NCBI GenBank assembly: GCA_945867435.1
Contig: CAMBIK010000014.1
Span: forward strand, 1-32,586
Direction: 5' to 3'
Length of the DNA: 32,586 nucleotides
Source: Klebsiella pneumoniae
GTDB taxonomy: Bacteria > Myxococcota_A > UBA796 > SXON01
In this document: piece by piece, positions 1-8,448 of the stretch
How the letters are laid out: each line of letters starts with the position of its first letter
Position numbering within the stretch: position 1 is the stretch's first letter
Made by a program: the position numbers and the translations under genes
The notes under the pieces: model-generated
The model's input: only the letters and a program-made list of their open reading frames with translations
Databases searched by the model: none
What the model was told of the DNA's origin: nothing

Positions 1-423
<423 letters not shown>

Positions 424-520
424 CTTTCGAAATCTCCCTCCGCCTTGTGCGGAGACTCCGGCTTGCCGGAGAATCGGGACCTCGGTCCCGTCTTCCACCA
501 TCCTCGACCAGTCACCCTTT
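424..520 (+). other. 23S-5S internal spacer with three hairpins
   Basis: No tRNA is present in this spacer. Three short inverted repeats follow one another: 438-443 with 449-454 (CTCCGC/GCGGAG), 456-461 with 466-471 (CTCCGG/CCGGAG), and 475-480 with 485-490 (CGGGAC/GTCCCG). They probably fold in the rRNA precursor and may mark or protect RNase processing sites. That role is inferred from position only. Confidence 0.6.
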
Positions 521-638
<118 letters not shown>

Positions 639-644
639 TCCCCT

Positions 645-690
645 ACTGCCCCCGTCGAGTCGAAAGACTCCGGGGGCAGTTTCATTTTTG
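645..690 (+). terminator. Intrinsic terminator of the rRNA operon
   Basis: A long stem, ACTGCCCCCG (645-654) with CGGGGGCAGT (671-680), encloses an inner GAGTC/GACTC helix closed by a GAAA tetraloop. It is followed by a T-rich tract (TTTCATTTTT, 680-689). Position directly after 5S and the stem-plus-T-tract form make this a confident Rho-independent terminator. Confidence 0.92.
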
Positions 691-782
691 CGCCCGCTCT
701 CGCGTCTGACGGATGTCTACGGGCACTGACGGTTGTCGGGCGGCTCGGGCCGCTGACCTCCTATGAATTCGGGCACTTGGCG

Positions 783-799
783 TTGGCACGGCGTTCGCT
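783..799 (+). promoter_or_regulatory. Possible sigma-54 promoter before comM
   Basis: TTGGCACG-GCGT-TCGCT matches the sigma-54 consensus YTGGCACG-N4-TTGCW at all but one position (C for T at 796). The invariant GG (785-786) and GC (797-798) are exactly 10 bases apart. Transcription would start near 809, leaving a short leader containing GGAG (816-819) before the comM ATG at 825. This is a sequence match only; enhancer sites were not identified. Confidence 0.4.
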
Positions 800-824
800 T
801 GGGCCGGCTCAGCGTGGAGTCGCG

Positions 825-2339
825 ATGCCGGGTCTTGTTCACGGGGCGGTGTTGGTGGGGGTCGAAGGGGTCTTGGTGTCGGTCGAGGTGGACCTGTTGC
901 GGCGGCTGCCGTCGGTGGTCATCGTCGGGCTTCCTTCCCCCAGCGTTCGCGAGGCGGCCGAGCGCGTTCGGAGCGCCATCCTCGCCTCGGGCTTCGAGTT
1001 TCCGCGCAATCGAGTCGTGATCTCCTTGGCGCCTGCCGACATCCGGAAGGAGGGAACTGGCTTCGACCTGCCCATGGCGATGGCCATTCTGGCGGCTGCT
1101 GGCGTCGTGGACCGTGCCCGGGCGGCACGTTGGTTGTTCGCCGGCGAGTTGGCACTTTCGGGAGAGGTGCGTGGCGTTCGCGGGGCGCTTTCGATCGCGT
1201 GCGTGGCCCGGGACGCAGGCTTCGAGGGGGTCGTGTTGCCAGCGGCGAGCGCGGCCGAGGGTGCGCTCGTGGAGGGCGTGGATGTGCGCGTGGCCGGGAC
1301 GCTGCGCGAGGTCGTGCAGTTCATCCGCGGGGAAGGGGAGCTGCTCCGCCCTGGATGTCCGGAGTCCGCGCCTCCTGCGGAGGGTGTTGACCTCCGGGAG
1401 GTGGAGGGCCAGACCGAAGCCCGGCTCGCGCTTGAAGTGGCGGCGGCGGGCGGACACAATTTGATCTTCGAGGGGCCGCCTGGCTGCGGGAAGTCGATGC
1501 TCGCCGCCCGCCTCCCAGGAATCCTGCCTTCCCTCACCACCGCGGAAGCGCTGGAGTGTACCCGCATCCACTCCTCGGCCGGACTGCGTCCTGCGAATGC
1601 GGGGATTGTCTATCGGCGCCCGTTCCGGGCCCCGCACCACAGCGTCAGTGCTGCGGGCATTGTGGGGGGCGCTGACCTTCGTCCCGGCGAAGCTTCGCTC
1701 GCGCATCACGGAGTCTTGTTTCTCGACGAATTTCCTGAGTTTCGGCGCGATGTCCGCGAGGCCCTGAGGGCCCCGCTCGAGGACCGGGTCGTGGTGCTCG
1801 CGCGCGCCGGCGGTCGCGCGGTCCTGCCCGCGAGTTTTGCCCTGGTGGCGGCGGCGAATCCGTGTCCGTGCGGCTACCATGGGCACCCCTCCCGCGCCTG
1901 CGTCTGCTCGCCTTCCGCGCGGCAGCGCTACCGGGCACACCTCTCGGGACCGATCGTCGATCGCATCGATCTTCGGGTGGTTCTTGTTCCTGTGGATCCG
2001 TCGCTGTTGTTTGGGTCGAGCGGTGCGGAGGACAGCGCTTCTGTCCGTGTGCGGGTGGAGGCGGCGCGGGTTCGGCAGCGCGCTCGAAATGGTCCGGGAT
2101 TGACGAACGCGTCGGTTGCGGCGGAGCGGGTGGTCTCGCTCGCGGATCCGAGCGAAGTGTCGCTTCGGGCCCTTGTTTCCCATGTGGAGCGTTCGGGAAC
2201 GAGCGCACGGGTTGCTACGCGGATTCTTCGCGTGTCCCGCACACTCGCCGATCTGGAGGGGACGCCACGCGTGGAGCTGCGGCATGTGGAACGCGCGATC
2301 ACCCTCCGCTTTGAAGGTGAAGAGCAGGTGGCACCGTGA
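825..2339 (+). CDS. comM: ComM/YifB family AAA+ helicase (Mg-chelatase-like)
   Basis: A 504-residue protein, the usual length for ComM/YifB. In naturally transformable bacteria ComM is a hexameric branch-migration helicase acting on recombination intermediates; in others the role is unclear. The N-terminal domain (about residues 1-170) has the Lon-protease-like fold typical of the family. Walker A GPPGCGKS is near residues 217-224 and Walker B VLFLDEFPEF near 297-306. The family's Cys cluster NPCPCG...CVC is near 345-361, and the C-terminal Mg-chelatase segment ends in ELRHVERAITLR. I chose the ATG at 825 because GGAG lies 5 bases upstream and the protein then begins MPGLVHGAVLVG, as family members do; an open frame extends further upstream into the terminator and 5S. 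It overlaps the next gene by GTGA and sits two genes before recA, a fitting partner in DNA uptake and recombination. Confidence 0.93.
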   Translation: MPGLVHGAVLVGVEGVLVSVEVDLLRRLPSVVIVGLPSPSVREAAERVRSAILASGFEFPRNRVVISLAPADIRKEGTGFDLPMAMAILAAAGVVDRARAARWLFAGELALSGEVRGVRGALSIACVARDAGFEGVVLPAASAAEGALVEGVDVRVAGTLREVVQFIRGEGELLRPGCPESAPPAEGVDLREVEGQTEARLALEVAAAGGHNLIFEGPPGCGKSMLAARLPGILPSLTTAEALECTRIHSSAGLRPANAGIVYRRPFRAPHHSVSAAGIVGGADLRPGEASLAHHGVLFLDEFPEFRRDVREALRAPLEDRVVVLARAGGRAVLPASFALVAAANPCPCGYHGHPSRACVCSPSARQRYRAHLSGPIVDRIDLRVVLVPVDPSLLFGSSGAEDSASVRVRVEAARVRQRARNGPGLTNASVAAERVVSLADPSEVSLRALVSHVERSGTSARVATRILRVSRTLADLEGTPRVELRHVERAITLRFEGEEQVAP

Positions 2340-2524
2340 TCGTGTGCCTTGCCCTGGTCCTCGTCGTTGATCGTGTAGAAGATGGCGTGGCGGTCGTCGA
2401 AATCGGCGACGTGCGCGTGGACGTCCCGGGTCTCGTCGGCGTCGCAGAGGGCGACCGCCTTTCCCTCTGTCCGCTCCCGCCTGCACCCGTGGTCGCAAGG
2501 AGCGTTCATGTCCCCTCTCGTTGA
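2336..2524 (+). CDS. Small DUF3006-like protein
   Basis: A 62-residue frame starts at GTG 2336, sharing GTGA with the comM stop, and runs 17 bases into recA. Its core [19 protein letters not shown]...[10 protein letters not shown] has the pattern of the DUF3006 family: a DR-E-G-AV-E opening, a short beta-hairpin, then a 'GD-L' close. Those proteins are tiny predicted beta-barrels of unknown function. The C-terminal 15 residues are Pro/Val-rich and overlap the recA ribosome-binding site, so they may not matter. A second in-frame GTG lies at 2342. The assignment rests on pattern recognition alone. The alternative is a non-coding comM-recA spacer, but the overlap geometry and motif make a real gene more likely. 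Confidence 0.55.
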   Translation: MIVCLALVLVVDRVEDGVAVVEIGDVRVDVPGLVGVAEGDRLSLCPLPPAPVVARSVHVPSR

Positions 2525-3365
2525 TGCCCGAACCCAGGCTCTGGGGAACACGTTGGCTGCCATCGACCGACAGTTCGGCAAGGGGCTCATCCTCCGGCTG
2601 GACGGTCCTGCGGAGTCTGTCCCCGTGATTCATAGCGGCTCCGTCGCCCTCGACATGGCGCTCGGCGTCGGCGGCTACCCCCGCGGGCGGCTCATCGAGA
2701 TCTACGGTCCCGAGGCCAGCGGCAAGACTACCCTTGCCCTCCACGCGATCGCGGAGGTTCAAAAAAAGGGGGGAATCGCGGCCTTTGTGGACGCTGAACA
2801 CGCGTTCGACCCTGCCTACGCCCGTCGGCTCGGTGTGCGCCTGCCCCAGCTGGTGGTGGCCCAGCCCGACGATGGCGAGCAGGCCCTGGACTTGGTGGAG
2901 GCTCTCGTTCGTTCCGCCGCCATTGATCTGGTGGTGGTGGATTCGGTGGCCGCGCTCACCCCGAGAGTGGAGATTGAAGGTGAGATGGGCGATCTGCACG
3001 TCGGGAGTCATGCGCGCATGATGTCGAAGGCGATGCGCAAGCTGGTCCAGCCCGCTTCCCGTACCGGCACCACGGTGATCTTCATCAACCAGCTGCGGCA
3101 GCGGATCGGCGTGACCTTTGGCCCGAGCGAGGTAACAACCGGGGGCAACGCACTCAAATACTACGCCAGCGTACGGCTGGACGTGCGGAGGGTGAGCACC
3201 GTGAGCGATGGGGATCGCGCGATCGGCTCGCGCACGCGGGTCAAAGTGGTGAAGAACAAGTTGGCACCGCCATTCCGCTCAGTAGAGTTTGAGATCCACT
3301 TCGGTAGCGGCATCCGTCAGCTTGGGGATGTGATCGACCTCGCCGAGCTCCAGGGCGATGGGTAG
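2508..3365 (+). CDS. recA: RecA recombinase lacking the C-terminal domain
   Basis: RecA forms ATP-dependent filaments on single-stranded DNA, drives strand exchange and triggers LexA cleavage. The ATG at 2508 has an AAGGAG site five bases upstream. The core is intact. The N-terminal helix shows QFGKG at residues 22-26. Walker A is GPEASGKT (67-74) and Walker [11 protein letters not shown] (141-150). The loop 1 region is [17 protein letters not shown] (157-173), the FINQLR switch is 192-197, and loop 2 ends in [16 protein letters not shown] (210-225). The protein stops at residue 285, just after the segment equivalent to 'GELVDLG' in E. coli RecA. The regulatory C-terminal domain and acidic tail (about 60-70 residues) are therefore absent. 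Only 28 bases separate its stop from pyrC, so no frameshifted remainder can be hidden there. It may be the main RecA or a second paralogue; the window cannot decide. Confidence 0.93.
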   Translation: MSPLVDARTQALGNTLAAIDRQFGKGLILRLDGPAESVPVIHSGSVALDMALGVGGYPRGRLIEIYGPEASGKTTLALHAIAEVQKKGGIAAFVDAEHAFDPAYARRLGVRLPQLVVAQPDDGEQALDLVEALVRSAAIDLVVVDSVAALTPRVEIEGEMGDLHVGSHARMMSKAMRKLVQPASRTGTTVIFINQLRQRIGVTFGPSEVTTGGNALKYYASVRLDVRRVSTVSDGDRAIGSRTRVKVVKNKLAPPFRSVEFEIHFGSGIRQLGDVIDLAELQGDG

Positions 3366-3393
3366 GTGCAGGCGGGCGCGTTAGCCCCGCAGC

Positions 3394-4713
3394 GTGTACG
3401 ACCTGATCATCGAGGATGGCACGATCCTCTCCGCCTCAGGCCGCACGGTGGCCGACATCGCCGTGGAAGGGGGGGAGATCGTGTATGTGGGCTCCCGACC
3501 GGCGGGAGGGGCGAAGCTGCGGGTCTCGGCTATCGGCCGCTTCGTCGCGCCGGGCCTGATCGATACCCACGTTCACTTTCGAGATCCGGGGCATTCCGCC
3601 AAGGAAGATTGGGCGAGTGGGTCCAGGGCGGCGGTGTCTGGGGGGGTCACGACCGTCTGCGACATGCCCAACACGCGGCCCCCCACGATCTCCGTCGAGG
3701 CCTGGCACGAGAAGGCGGCGATCGCCCGGGAGCGCTCGCGCGTCAACTTCGGGATCTGGTTCGGGGCGGCGGCGGGCAGGGTGGACGAAGCCCGTGCCAT
3801 GGTGGACGAAGGTCCAGCGTGCGGCCTCAAGGTGTTCATGGGGGCCTCGACTGGCCCGCTCCTCGTCGACGACGCGACGCTGGTCGAACTTTTCAGGCGA
3901 ACCTCGGGTCTGATGGGCGTGCATGCAGAAGATGAGGGAACGCTCCAAGGCCTTCGCGAGGAATGGGCCGGCCGCACGCCACCTTCCCACCACGATGCGC
4001 GTCCGGCCAGGGCGGCGGTAGTGGCAGTCGAACGCCTGGTGGAGCTCACCCGGGCCTTCCCTCGGCCCGTGCACATCTGTCATGTCTCGACTGCTGCTGA
4101 GATCGCGGTGCTTGAGGCGGTTCGCGATGAGCTTTCCATCACCACCGAGGTGTCGCCTCACCACCTCTGGTTGAACAACGAGGACCCTCTCGGCAACCTC
4201 GGCAAGGTGAACCCGCCCCTGCGCCCGGAAAGCGACCGTCGCGCGCTTTGGACCGCCTTGCGTCGCGGGCTGCTGGACACGGTCGGCAGCGACCACGCTC
4301 CGCACACGCTGGAGGAAAAGGCACTTTCCTACCACGAGGCTCCTGCCGGTATTCCGAGTGTCGAGTTGACGTTTTCGCTGCTCATGGCCGCGGTTAAGCA
4401 TGGGCGCATGTCAATGGAGCGACTGGTGCAGATGACCTCGGAGGTGCCCGCGGCCCGATTCGGCTTCTCGCGAAAGGGGAAGGTGAAGGTCGGCTTCGAC
4501 GCGGACCTCGTCGTTTTTCGCGAGCAGGAGCTTGTCGAGTTGGCGACTCTGAAGTTGCTTACCCGCGTGGGCTGGAGCCCCTTCGGCTCCCAGCGTGGAT
4601 CCCCGAAACCAGAACGCGTGTTCGTGGGGGGGCGTCTGGTGTCCCACAACGGCACCCTCGTCGACGACGAGGGCAGAGGGCGCCTCGTCTCGCCGACTCG
4701 GGAAGCGTCATGA
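3394..4713 (+). CDS. pyrC: Dihydroorotase, class I
   Basis: This zinc amidohydrolase cyclises N-carbamoyl-aspartate to dihydroorotate, the third step of pyrimidine synthesis, in the cytoplasm. At 439 residues it fits the long class I (PyrC/AllB-like) type. Metal ligands are visible: HVHFRDPG (His59, His61), the carboxylated lysine in GLKVFMG (Lys146), the SPHH histidine region, and SDHAPH with the catalytic Asp300. The substrate-side GKVNPPLR motif is present. The start is GTG 3394, giving the typical MYDLIIEDGTI opening, though the ribosome-binding site is weak. Allantoinase and hydantoinase are relatives, but the HFRDPG and DMPNT motifs favour dihydroorotase. It follows recA by 28 bases and overlaps the next gene by ATGA. 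Confidence 0.93.
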   Translation: MYDLIIEDGTILSASGRTVADIAVEGGEIVYVGSRPAGGAKLRVSAIGRFVAPGLIDTHVHFRDPGHSAKEDWASGSRAAVSGGVTTVCDMPNTRPPTISVEAWHEKAAIARERSRVNFGIWFGAAAGRVDEARAMVDEGPACGLKVFMGASTGPLLVDDATLVELFRRTSGLMGVHAEDEGTLQGLREEWAGRTPPSHHDARPARAAVVAVERLVELTRAFPRPVHICHVSTAAEIAVLEAVRDELSITTEVSPHHLWLNNEDPLGNLGKVNPPLRPESDRRALWTALRRGLLDTVGSDHAPHTLEEKALSYHEAPAGIPSVELTFSLLMAAVKHGRMSMERLVQMTSEVPAARFGFSRKGKVKVGFDADLVVFREQELVELATLKLLTRVGWSPFGSQRGSPKPERVFVGGRLVSHNGTLVDDEGRGRLVSPTREAS

Positions 4714-5576
4714 CCGGCTCCTCGCCGCGTCGGGTGTGGCTTCTTGCTGGCCCGCCTTTTGACGTAGAGCTGTACCGGGGCGTTCGGCCTCGGCTGGCCG
4801 CGACTCGGCCCGATTTGGCGGTGGAAGTCGTCTCGGTGGTAGAGGCCGCGCGGGGCGGCGGGTGGGCCGATAGCGCGGCTCACTTGGCGGAACGCGTCTC
4901 GGAAGGGGACGTGGTGGCGGCCCACGGTCTCGCCGTGCCGGTCGGCATCGCCTTGGATGCGGCGCTTTCGGCATGCGGCTCAACCCTGGGCGCTCTCGTG
5001 CTGGTCAACGGTCCGCTGGTGCAGCTCGACGGGCTCGCTGCTGCTCTGGTGCGATTGGCCCGCGTGCCTGGCGCGGCCCATTCGGCGTTTCTCCCGCGGC
5101 CGTGGCTCGGCTGGCTTCGCTCCTCCGCCGGGCTGCGTCGGGCTGTCAACAACCCCTACGCCATGGACCGCGACACCGTTGCCGCGCTTTGCGGACCCCT
5201 CGTGGCCGACGCAGCCCGGCGCGCGTCGTTGGTCGCTTGGCTCGTCTCCCTCGCGGAAGCCTGGCCGAGCGCCGCCGGAGTGACCGCTCCCCTCACCCTT
5301 TTATGGGGGGATAATGACGTCCTTCACCCCCTCGGAGAGGTTGATTCTATCAGCGGAATTCGTGGAAATGGTCAAGTTCACCTTGCTCCGGGAGGGCGAT
5401 TCGCCTGGCCCGAGGAAATGCCTTGGCGCTTCGCGGATGTCGTGGCCGCTCTGGCCCCCCCCCCGACCCCCGCGCCGTCGAGTCTGGGCGGCACTACGAC
5501 AGGCGTGTCGCGGATGGCTGACCCCGAAGGCTCGCCGCCCTCCGCGGGTTCGCTTAATTCAAAGGTAGGACCTTAG
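4710..5576 (+). CDS. Alpha/beta-hydrolase-like protein, probably inactive
   Basis: A 288-residue protein translationally coupled to pyrC by ATGA. The layout recalls an alpha/beta-hydrolase: an opening strand with LLAGPPFD, a nucleophile-elbow position (VVAAHGLAVPVG, residues 68-79), a cap-like middle, then LTLLWGDND (195-203) and LAPGGRFAWPEEMPWRF (225-241). The elbow reads H-G-L where active enzymes have H-S-x-G, so Ser is replaced by Gly73. The usual 'GH' near the end is GR (Arg230). Only the acidic Asp in WGDND remains. It is therefore inferred to be a non-catalytic homologue, or a divergent fold I have misread. The last 40 residues are Pro/Ser/Gly-rich and follow a run of ten C (5455-5464). 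A miscounted base there would change the C-terminus but not the core. Confidence 0.6.
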   Translation: MTGSSPRRVWLLAGPPFDVELYRGVRPRLAATRPDLAVEVVSVVEAARGGGWADSAAHLAERVSEGDVVAAHGLAVPVGIALDAALSACGSTLGALVLVNGPLVQLDGLAAALVRLARVPGAAHSAFLPRPWLGWLRSSAGLRRAVNNPYAMDRDTVAALCGPLVADAARRASLVAWLVSLAEAWPSAAGVTAPLTLLWGDNDVLHPLGEVDSISGIRGNGQVHLAPGGRFAWPEEMPWRFADVVAALAPPPTPAPSSLGGTTTGVSRMADPEGSPPSAGSLNSKVGP

Positions 5577-5598
5577 GTTCGTGGGATCGTCCACCCAC

Positions 5599-5615
5599 TT
5601 GGCACGCCGTTTGCA
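5599..5615 (+). promoter_or_regulatory. Sigma-54 (RpoN) promoter
   Basis: TTGGCACG-CCGT-TTGCA is a full match to the -24/-12 consensus YTGGCACG-N4-TTGCW, with GG at 5601-5602 and GC at 5613-5614 exactly 10 bases apart. It lies in the 117-base gap before the FAD-linked oxidase. The predicted start near 5626 gives a leader of about 68 bases to the ATG at 5694. Sigma-54 promoters need an activator ATPase; its binding site could not be identified. Confidence 0.8.
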
Positions 5616-5693
5616 TGCCGCTTTGATCGGAGACGCAACGGCCGGTGAGCGGACGGGTACCCCCCGCCTGCCCTACCCCAGGGGGCGCTCGGC

Positions 5694-7654
5694 ATGGAGG
5701 CCGAGCGCCCCAAGCTCCGAAGCGGCTGGCGCATGAATGTCGAGGCGCTCGCGGCGGTGGTCGAAGTCGATCGGTCGCCGGTGGAGTGTCTGGCGCACGG
5801 TCGAGATCTCTGGCCGCGCAGCACCCTGGGGCTCGCCTTGGGGGAGGTCCCGGCGATCCCTGACCTCGTGGCCTTCCCGGCGGATGAAGGCGATCTTCGC
5901 TTCATCTTGGATTGGGCGGTGGCGAACGGGGTGGCGGTCGTGCCCTGGGGCGCCGGCAGCGGTGTGTGCGGTGCGGCAGGCGGTCGTGCTGGGTCGCTCG
6001 CGCTCGACTTGAAGCGGATGAACCGGATCGGCAAGGTCGATCCTGCCACATCCACGGTGCGCGTGGGCCCCGGCGTTATCGGCCAGCACCTCGAAGACGA
6101 GTTGGAACGGTCGGGATGGGCCACACGACACAGTCCTTCTTCGATCTGGTGCAGCACGGTGGGCGGCTGGGCTGCGACCCGGTCGGCGGGGCAGTTTTCG
6201 AGTCGCTACGGGAAGTTCGAGGACATGGTGGCCGCGATGCGGGTGGTGGCACCGGCGCGCAGCTTCCGTACCGGGCTGTGGGCGGTGGGGGAAGACCTGG
6301 GCCCATGGGTGCTCGGTAGCGAAGGCGCGCTCGGGGTGGTCAGCGAGCTCCTCGTCCGCGTCGTGCCCCGGCCAGAGCGGCGCTGGATGCGAGGCTACCG
6401 CTTCCCCTCCGTCAGCGAGGCCTGGGAGGCGATGCGTCGGGTGATGCAGTCCGAGCTGCACCCTTGCGTGCTGAGGCTCTACGATGCCGTGGACACGCGC
6501 GTGGGGGGGCGTGCCAAGCGGGTGAAGGGGGGGATGCTGTCGTCTTTGACCTCCACGTTGGGCGGCACCGGCGGTTCGAGCCTAGCGCTCCCGCTCGCGC
6601 TCCCGAAGCTGCTCAACACCCTCGCTCGCTGGGGGGGGACGAATGTGTGCTCATCGCGGGGTGGGAAGGCCGGCCGGAGGTGGTGGATGTCCTCGCCCGC
6701 CACGGGCACGCGCTTTTGATAGAGGACGGGGAGGATCTGGGCAGCGAGCCTGGCGATCACTGGTACGAGCACCGCCACGACGTGAGCTACAAGCTGGCAC
6801 CCCTGTTCACTCGCGGGGCTTTCGCGGACACGATGGAGGTGGCGTGTACATGGTCACGGCTGCACGCTCTGGACGCCGCGGTACGCGAAGCCCTCGGCGC
6901 GGATTGCTTCGTGATGGCGCACTATTCTCATGTGTACCGCGAAGGGTGCAGCATCTACTTCACCTTCGTCGGCCGCGGCGAGATCGTTCGTTATGACCGG
7001 GTTTGGGAGCGTGCGCTCGCTGCGGCGGCCGCAGCCGGAGGCACCGTTTGCCATCATCACGGCGTGGGGCCTCACAAGATGCACGCTGCGGCTCGCGAGC
7101 TCGCAGGGGTCGCCTCGAAGTTCAGGGCGCTCGTTGCCGATCTCGATCCCACAGGCGTGATGAACCCCGGGAGGCTGTTCCCGGCGGTGGACGTGCCGGA
7201 ACCGGAGGCCCTGGATGTTTCGGTCGATCGCCTGTCGATGATCGCGACGCTCCCGGCCCACGCGCCGCCTGACGAGCGGGATGCCTATCTGGCGGCACAC
7301 GGGATGATGCTGCGTTTTCCGGTCGATGGTCCGTTGGCTGCCGGGGTTGCCGCGCCCCACCCACCCTGGGAGACCCCTCTCCTGGGCGCTTCGTTGCGCG
7401 TGGATGGCAAGCGAGTCGTGCTCCTCGATGTGCCGCGTTCCGCGACGGGCCCGGACCCGCGTGGCGCCTTCCCCTGCCATGCGTACGAAACCGTCACGGT
7501 CCCTTTGGTGTCGGTGGACGAGCCCTTCGTTGCGGTCTCGCACCTTGCTCGCGATGTCCGACCGGCGCGGGCCCTGGGAACCGGTTGGGAGCTGCGTGGG
7601 CCCGCTGCAGCCGAGCTGGCGGCCTTGTGCGCCGCCGAGGAGAAAGGAGCGTGA
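5694..7654 (+). pseudogene. FAD-linked oxidase (alkyl-DHAP synthase/GlcD type), frame broken at a G8 run
   Basis: Read with one extra base at the G run 6631-6638, this is a single protein of about 653 residues. The first frame (5694-6719) carries an FAD-binding PCMH domain: PWGAGSGVCGAAGG near residue 85, then HSPSSIWCSTVGGWAATRSAGQFSSRYGK near 145-174, a signature of the alkyldihydroxyacetonephosphate-synthase branch. The second frame continues after the G run with ECVLIAGWEG, the FAD-oxidase C domain, and the active-site HHHGVG (near residue 452), ending at NPGRLFP. About 145 further residues follow that I do not recognise. The family makes the ether bond of ether lipids or oxidises 2-hydroxyacids. 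The Fe-S neighbour resembles GlcF, which favours an oxidoreductase. The break may be a real mutation, a -1 slip during expression, or a miscounted homopolymer. A perfect sigma-54 promoter lies upstream. Confidence 0.8.
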
Positions 7655-8448
7655 GCAGGGTCGTAGACATCTGCGGGTTTTGCCCCCGGCTGTGCCGGCA
7701 CGTTTGTCCGGTGGTCGTGGCCACAGCCCGTGAGGCCGCTACGCCCACCGCCATTGTGTCGGCGGTACGCTTGGCGGCCGCCGGGTTGATCGATCTTTCG
7801 GTGGCCGAAGCGGCGCTGGCCACATGCAACGGGTGCGGTGCGTGTACTCGTCACTGCGCCCTCCATATGGATGTGCCTACCTTTGTTCGGAAGTCACGAC
7901 CGCAGTCGACGATGCTTCCGCTCCCCGCACTGCCGAACGGTCGGGGTCGGGTCGTGAGGGTGGAGGTGGGGGAAGCTCGGGGCCAAGCTGCTGAGGAGGG
8001 TGGGGTTCCCGTCGTCTGGGTCGAGGATGCACTGGGCTTTTCCGGCTACAAGGCGTCGGGGCGCCCGCCGCCGGAGTTGGCGCGCCACTTTGGGGGTTGG
8101 ACCGTGCGAACAGGCTCCTTTGCCGTCGCCGAGGTGTTGGAGGCCGCCGTGGCTGCCCGCGGTCTGGGTATTCCTCCCGCGCGGGTCCTTCGCGACGTGC
8201 CGCCGGTCGGTTCGCCACGCTTTGTCACGTGCTGGGAAGGGTCGACGGGCGGGGACGGTCAGATCGCGTGCTGTGGGGCTCGGGAAGGCTTCGAGCTGAG
8301 CCAGCCATGGGCCGCTCAGGCGATGGCGCGTGAAGCGGTCGCGCGGATGGGGGGACGCGAGCACGGCTGCGCCGATTCCCGGTGTACGGCGTGGCTGCGC
8401 GAGGCGGGGGGAAGGGTGCGAGGTCCAGATGCCGACCAGCCAGGGTGA
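7651..8448 (+). CDS. GlcF/HdrD-like Fe-S protein
   Basis: A 265-residue protein overlapping the FAD oxidase by GTGA. Two 4Fe-4S motifs stand near the N-terminus: C8-x2-C11-x3-C15-x3-C19-P and C59-x2-C62-x2-C65-x3-C69. The C-terminal part holds QIACCGAREGFELS and later GCADSRCTAWLREAG, which resembles a single CCG-type domain as in GlcF and heterodisulfide reductase subunits. It is shorter than GlcF (about 400 residues). Paired with an FAD oxidase, it probably passes electrons to quinone or another carrier at the membrane. The start is GTG 7651; AGGAG is only one base upstream, so initiation may rely on coupling, or GTG 7627 may be used. The middle section (about residues 75-205) is divergent. 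Confidence 0.75.
   Translation: MSRVVDICGFCPRLCRHVCPVVVATAREAATPTAIVSAVRLAAAGLIDLSVAEAALATCNGCGACTRHCALHMDVPTFVRKSRPQSTMLPLPALPNGRGRVVRVEVGEARGQAAEEGGVPVVWVEDALGFSGYKASGRPPPELARHFGGWTVRTGSFAVAEVLEAAVAARGLGIPPARVLRDVPPVGSPRFVTCWEGSTGGDGQIACCGAREGFELSQPWAAQAMAREAVARMGGREHGCADSRCTAWLREAGGRVRGPDADQPG

Noticed and set aside
424-520. tRNA gene in the 23S-5S spacer
   Set aside because: The hairpins are simple and tandem; there is no cloverleaf, no TTC loop and no acceptor stem.
717-3011. Antisense frame of 764 codons across comM and recA
   Set aside because: It mirrors two well-conserved genes on the other strand, has no domain pattern, and long antisense frames are expected at this GC content.
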